Shown here: positions 59,195 through 64,000 of the stretch, piece after piece
Layout of the letters: each line of letters begins with the position of its first letter
Position numbering within the stretch: the stretch's first letter is position 1
Origin: Bimastos eiseni
Lineage: Eukaryota; Annelida; Clitellata; Crassiclitellata; Lumbricidae
DNA: 64,000 nucleotides
Direction of reading: 5' to 3'
NCBI GenBank assembly: GCA_959347315.1
Contig: OY365810.1
Coordinates: forward strand, 25,902,090-25,966,089
Translations under genes and position numbers: made by a program
Notes under the pieces: model-generated
Told to the model about the DNA's origin: nothing
What the model saw: the letters and a program-made list of their open reading frames with translations, nothing else
Databases searched by the model: none

Positions 59195-59518
59195 CTATCG
59201 AACAGCAAAATCGTCGATAATTATCGACCAGAAAGAAGCAGAAATCGAAGTCAACGGCTGACTTCAGATCATGGGCGTCCGCAGATAAATTTTGATTATT
59301 TGGTTATTATGATTATTGCAACAAATTTTTAATGTGATGATCGGAAAAACTCTAACTTCTTTTGGCAATTATTTAAAATTAAAATTAACAATGGAAGCGT
59401 AAAATTAATAATTGGTATGCTTTAAAGGGTATAGGCCTGCGGCACGCTTTGCAAGTTGAACCTATATGTACGTGTCTTTGTGTTGGGCGTTTTTTACAAA
59501 TTTTACGTATAGCTAGAG

Positions 59519-59657
59519 CAGAGGCGGCGATCTCGTTTGACAGGTTGGGAGGGACACCTAATGAGAGGGGTAGGAAATGTGGGGGGACGCACGTATGACG
59601 TGTCCCCTCTCTGTAAAAGGTGGAGGTCCCCCTCGACCGTCGGGATTGCCGCCCTTG
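59519..59657. mobile_element. 139-bp hAT MITE with perfect 8-bp target duplication
   Basis: The left end is CAGAGGCGGCGATCTCG. The reverse complement of the right end is CAAGGGCGGCAATCCCG. The 8-bp flanks are identical: AGCTAGAG at 59511-59518 and at 59658-59665. The perfect duplication and intact ends suggest a recent insertion. No coding capacity. Confidence 0.85.
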
Positions 59658-59783
59658 AGCTAGAGTCATCTCGTGGTAATATGGAAATTAATATTGCTCT
59701 GTCATATCGGAAATAATTGGTATCGCATTTCTTTTACCAGCGACGCTTGCGTTCATGTTGGTCTTAGCCGATTGCTACGTGAT

Positions 59784-59876
59784 ATTTATTTACTACTGAC
59801 ATTTGATACCGCTCTTCTTCCAATATTTTTTGCTCAGAAGTGCACACACACGCCTCGAAGGCGCAATTGCAGTTGA
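59784..59876 (-). mobile_element. SINE family A, minus-strand 3' copy
   Basis: The reverse complement reads CAACTGCAATTGCGCCTTCG, GCACTTCTGAGCAAAAAATA, TTGGAAGAAGAGCGGTATCA, matching 1333-1420 with few differences. The tRNA-like head, if present at 59877-59915, is too diverged to recognise. Confidence 0.8.
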
Positions 59877-61114
59877 TAACAGATGAATCGCGTAGACTGG
59901 GCGTTATATCTATATAGGCTTATATATATATATAACTCTAAATATATACAAGAATATATAAATATATGTGTATATAGACATGCATAATTGACCCTGGCTG
60001 GAGCAGCAGTTTCTGATTAATTAGCCATATCCTTCCCTAACACGGGTTCTGTCAAACGTATACCTCCTCCCAGCTTCGAAACCAGTCCATGCCTGGACGA
60101 AGGAGGAATGCGATTCCATTGATCTTGGTTGTCACACGTGTAGTTAAACTGAAACTTGTACTGCTAGTCTTTTTGAGTCAGGCGGGAAGCATCATAGGAA
60201 CTGAGAAGACGAGCACTTTTGAGTAGACAATTGTGTAAGCTCAGTGAAAGTCGACTCTTGAAAGCGAGCAAAATCTATCTACGTCGCTGTTTAACGTGTC
60301 TTGTCTTGCTGTTTCTAAATGAAACCGATTCCATCTTCGACTAAGGTTTGCTCATGTTAAGCTTACTCTAAGGAAGGGGACTAGAGTAAGTTAATATTTG
60401 CGTCAAACTCTACTCCAATTCTGAAGCTAGCTGTAATAGGCCTTACTCTTATAAAATTATGACAGCAGCAGCTTCCTTTATATACACCTGCTTAAATAAG
60501 CTTAGTGAGTAGTAGGTCTAAAATAAAGTTGTCAGTGTACCGGTGTTTGACCTCCACTCTCAGTTTCGTGGTCATCAAGCTAAATATAATCAACTAACTA
60601 ATTATCAGCTGACGTTTTTCTTTTTGCGTTGGCTGTTTATGTCATATAGGAGCCAACTTTAAATTTTAAATGTAAGGACAAAAAATAGATTTAAAACCTA
60701 CATGCCTTGCGCGCCACAGGTTTAATGCGCGCCAACCTAGTGCGTGCAAGCGCATAATCGTTACAATTGCTAAATTGACAAGTAGGGTCTAGTAGCAGCC
60801 GATGGAGTAATGGGTTCCCTCGACAGCATATATTTAGTCTTAATGAGTCAAGACAACTATTTGAAAGTGTGCGTCCCTCTGGAAAAATTCCTGCGGATGC
60901 CTATGCTTAAGAGTGATTACATTGGTTATACCCAGCTAAAGTTTCCGAAGATAACTCGTGCAAGTACATGTACACGTATCTACGCCAAAACACTGACCTC
61001 ACAATATGCTTCTAGCCTTCTACGTCGACAGGGTCCACACTGCTGCCACTGCTTATGCAGAAGAACAACGATGTCGCCATTTTCACTATGGATTTTCTGA
61101 GGCATTTTCCCATC
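59877..61114. other. Intergenic, nothing recognised apart from TATA repeats
   Basis: The 96-codon frame at 60810-61100 has no motif and no splice context. Confidence 0.5.
59915..59975. repeat. TATA-rich microsatellite
   Basis: TATATATATATA-type stretches with ATATAAATATATG. Confidence 0.85.
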
Positions 61115-61115
61115 A

Positions 61116-61823
61116 GAGGCCGTCCATAAATGACGCCTAGGGTGGGAGGTCAGACATTTGTTGCGATGTGTGACGAGGGGAGGGGAGCGACGAAATGTGA
61201 CGTCACATCACCCCATCAAGCATAAAAATGCGCACCTTTATTGAAAGTTTTACCCAATTAAGCAAGCTTCACATAACTAACACGTCAATTTTGGAGTCTT
61301 GGAAGTGAGGCAGCCATTCTGTAACGCACATGCAGGAATCAATTATACCGTCCAAACGCACAGGCCACAGCGAGTCATTGAAACGAAGAAAACGGAGAGT
61401 AGGCCTATTTGGGTTGGATATTATTTTTTTCATGAAGGAGCATTTTGTTTCACCAAAAGAGAATGGAGAAGCATAAAGCTTGGATTAATTCGAGGTATTG
61501 TTATTAAACGTGTTTTAATAATTGTAATGATTATGCCAGGCCTTTCTTTCAACTTTAGGAATGCATAAGATTGTAATGATTACACTTTCTCTATTTTTTT
61601 CATTCCACTATTATAGTTTCAAGTATTTTTATGGTTATTAATACTTTTTTGATTATTATAAGAAAATTTGCATTACATTCTGGACATCCGATTTTTATAG
61701 GGGGTGGGAGGTCAGAGCTTTGTGACGTCATATTTGAGGGCGAGTCAAGCCATTTGTGACGACGCGTGACGAAGGGGTCAAAAATCGTCCAAAGTTGCGT
61801 GATGTCATTTATGGACGGCCCCT
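61116..61823. mobile_element. DNA element with GGCCGTCCATAAATGAC inverted ends
   Basis: The left end AGAGGCCGTCCATAAATGAC (from about 61115) is matched by the reverse complement of the right end, AGGGGCCGTCCATAAATGAC. Internal GGGTGGGAGGTCAGA words and TGTGACGTCA words recur near both ends (61140-61210; 61695-61760). Such termini are widespread in invertebrate MITEs. The target duplication could not be resolved by eye. An open frame at 61299-61568 has no recognisable domain. Confidence 0.7.
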
Positions 61824-62724
61824 CAGCAGTAACCTCAGTTCCATCTCCCATGCAGCCATGCAGTCGTTTCAAGACAGAAGGAATCGATGCCTATGCTGCA
61901 TATCCGTAAAGAGATGACAATGCATTGTTTACTGGCGAAATTCGCAAAATGGTAAGACCAGGGCAGTATCAGCTACTCGTGGGCCTATATCACGAGGTCC
62001 CTTACATAAACGAAATGTTAACGCTGATCATCATTGTTTAATAGCATGCATTCCGGAGAAACAATTGCAAATTCACTTTATACCACATTGATAACATCTA
62101 ATTATACATTATAATATATATCTATATATATCCTCTGCCTGCGTTGGACTTCCATCTTCTCTTCGCTCTATCATCTTGCGTGGTGGCATCTCGACCTCCC
62201 TCACCTAAACAGCTACCTTTGCTCGATGGTACCTGGCTTCTGAAGGGCAGCTGCGTGTACTATCTGGTGACCAATTGATAAATGTACGTCTCTCCCGCGG
62301 AACTGCATTCTGCTTGGCCTACGCCTCTGTATTCAAATCAAAAGAAGTTTATTGTAACCATTACAACAAACAGAAGTAGGCCTACCTTTTCTAATGGATA
62401 GAATTATCTCAATGAAGCAATCAACTAAATTAAACAATTGGAGAAGATGATCAACAGGAGTTTCGAGGGGGATTGAACCCCGTTAAAAGAAAGCCTTAAT
62501 TTCCCTATTTCAACAAATCTATGAAGATGACGAATTTTGAGGAAAGGTACTAGAATACAACATAAAGCAAAAAATAAATTTTTTGACTGAATTACTCGTT
62601 ATATTCGTCAGGTGGTAGGTACATTGAGGGTGAAACAATGAATTTGACAATGGTCACAGTAGAAACAATAAAAACCATTAGACACAATAAGCAGAATGGA
62701 GAAAGAAGAGAAATGAAATCTTAG

Positions 62725-62835
62725 GGGTCGTTCACATTTTATATAACACTCAAGGGGTAGGTGGGTGGGTTCCTGTTTTGTTAGCGTTACATTGTGTAGG
62801 GTGGGGGGTAGGTTGAAGATTTTGTTATATAACAA
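62725..62835. mobile_element. Probable MITE fragment (GGGGTCGTTCACATTTTATA...)
   Basis: Begins GGGGTCGTTCACATTTTATA, has GGGGTAGGTGGGTGGG and GGGTGGGGGGTAGG inside, and ends with TTTTGTTATATAACAAAC. The internal halves mirror each other loosely, but a clean right terminus with GAACGACCCC is absent, so one end is lost or diverged. Confidence 0.45.
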
Positions 62836-64000
62836 ACTTTTTTCATCTCATGCTATTTTGCCTGCCAATTGGAGATTCCATGTACCAAATACCTTCATTG
62901 TTTAAACAAGTTTCCAATACTTTGTGAACCAAAACTAGCACCATCAGCCACCTGGCAAATTGATTTGACGCTCTTACTTATTATTTATAAATCCACTTTT
63001 AACAAATTCCTATTTACAATTTGGACAATTTCCTGTGCATAGCTTTAAACGCTCATAAATTCAATTCGGTGTGATTTGTTTTGGTTCTGGTTTAAATTTA
63101 AATTAATTCACTTGAAATAATTATATCGGTAGGTATTATCAAGATGTTTGATTTCATTTTCTATGGTATGTTTATATGTTGCTTAAATACCCAATTGTAG
63201 TAGTATACACTCCGAATCATACGCTATTAAATAGGTAGAGTTGTACCATGGACCTATCGATGAATACCTGATAGTGCAATATTAAACCATTCAATTCTGT
63301 GTAATACTGTAATTCTCATTTCTAGTGCAAAACAGAAGGGAAACAAAAATGGTGTTTTTAGATAGGATTTACGTCACTACCGCGTATTATCATACTGTAT
63401 TAGTAGGCCTACATGTAGATACATGGTGACAATCGTTGACTACCCAATTTAGTTACACTAATTAATCAGGGTCCGATTTGTCAAAAAGAAACAGGGCGGT
63501 CAAAAATATAATTATACAAAAAGATCTAATAATAGTTTCCTAAGCCCCAATGAATTTATGATTCGCGATTTGTTCTTCACGTTTCAAACCCGTTGACTAG
63601 TCTGATTAACACAAAAAAAATAATATAAATAGCCAACATTTCTAACTTTCCTTATTTTTTTGTCAAGTAATGAACACAATAAGTCAAGATTCTGCAATGA
63701 CTAGCAGTGTGAGTCGATGCAAGTATGACAAATGAATACATTTTAATAATAATGATAATAATAATTATTAAAAACGTGTTATTAGGCCTATCATGTCAAG
63801 CAACCACATGGAATCTACAAAGACATTATGTAAAACTTATTTTTTACATTTCCTAATCCTTAATAAAAAAGCGTTTATTATGTTCACATAATTTTAAACT
63901 TTCATATAACAAAATAAAAAGCCTTGACATAGTCTACAATTAAAATACAGTTAACTTAGCATGTCAGGCAAGTGATCTATACCTACATGTTAAATTACTG
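62836..64000. other. AT-rich intergenic, nothing recognised
   Basis: Short AAT runs near 63740-63770. TAGGCCTA variants at 63405 and 63784. Confidence 0.6.

Overview
This 64 kb window is nuclear DNA from an animal, most likely a marine invertebrate. It is AT-rich and gene-poor, with long microsatellites, tRNA-derived SINEs, L2/CR1-like LINE fragments, many DNA-transposon remnants and one 200-base assembly gap (28801-29000). The palindrome TAGGCCTA and its near variants recur throughout. I associate that pattern with echinoderm and similar deuterostome genomes, but this is an impression and not a proof of phylum. I see no bacterial, organellar, rRNA or CRISPR features.

Only one complete protein gene is convincing: an intronless minus-strand RING-finger/NHL-propeller gene at 37612-38745, built like NHLRC1 (malin) with a RING followed by a beta-propeller and no B-box. 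A 177-nt candidate exon (30263-30439, +) with a strong splice acceptor and a 105-codon minus-strand ORF (11177-11494) are weaker coding candidates. Nearly all other open frames are translations of microsatellites or AT-rich DNA.

The rest is dominated by mobile elements. hAT-type elements are the best supported, and several have recognisable 8-bp target-site duplications. They are a 139-bp MITE with a perfect duplication (59519-59657), a 465-bp element with repeated GGACAATTCGTC motifs (17085-17549), a 2.04 kb element that carries a GATA microsatellite and a SINE (49868-51905), a 2.0 kb element with a decayed DUF4371/ZMYM1-like transposase (57207-59194) and a 320-bp element (26147-26466). Other DNA elements are a TA-flanked 1.27 kb element with GGGAGACCGGGGCAAGA ends (6440-7705), a 'GGCCGTCCATAAATGAC' element (61116-61823) and a decayed transposase-like gene of uncertain class (34930-36115). 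LINE reverse-transcriptase fragments lie at 33955-34540 (+), 42715-43290 (+) and 54575-55360 (-). Five sequences share an L2-like GCGCTATATAAAT tail. One SINE family has copies in opposite orientation near the two ends of the window.

Layout: 0-2 kb trinucleotide repeats and a SINE; 4-8 kb inverted repeats and the TA-flanked element; 8-11 kb GT/GA and pyrimidine tracts; 14-17.6 kb a degenerate 12-bp repeat array and a foldback hAT; 22-23.4 kb TCTG/CT tracts; 24-29 kb old duplications, hAT ends and the gap; 30-37 kb candidate exon, LINE and decayed transposase; 37.6-38.7 kb the RING-NHL gene; 42-48 kb LINE remnant and ATT/TATA arrays; 49.8-52 kb the nested hAT; 54-59.7 kb LINE and hAT remnants; 61-63 kb further short DNA elements. 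No operon or multi-gene system is visible, and the biology here is mainly the history of transposon insertion and decay around one gene.
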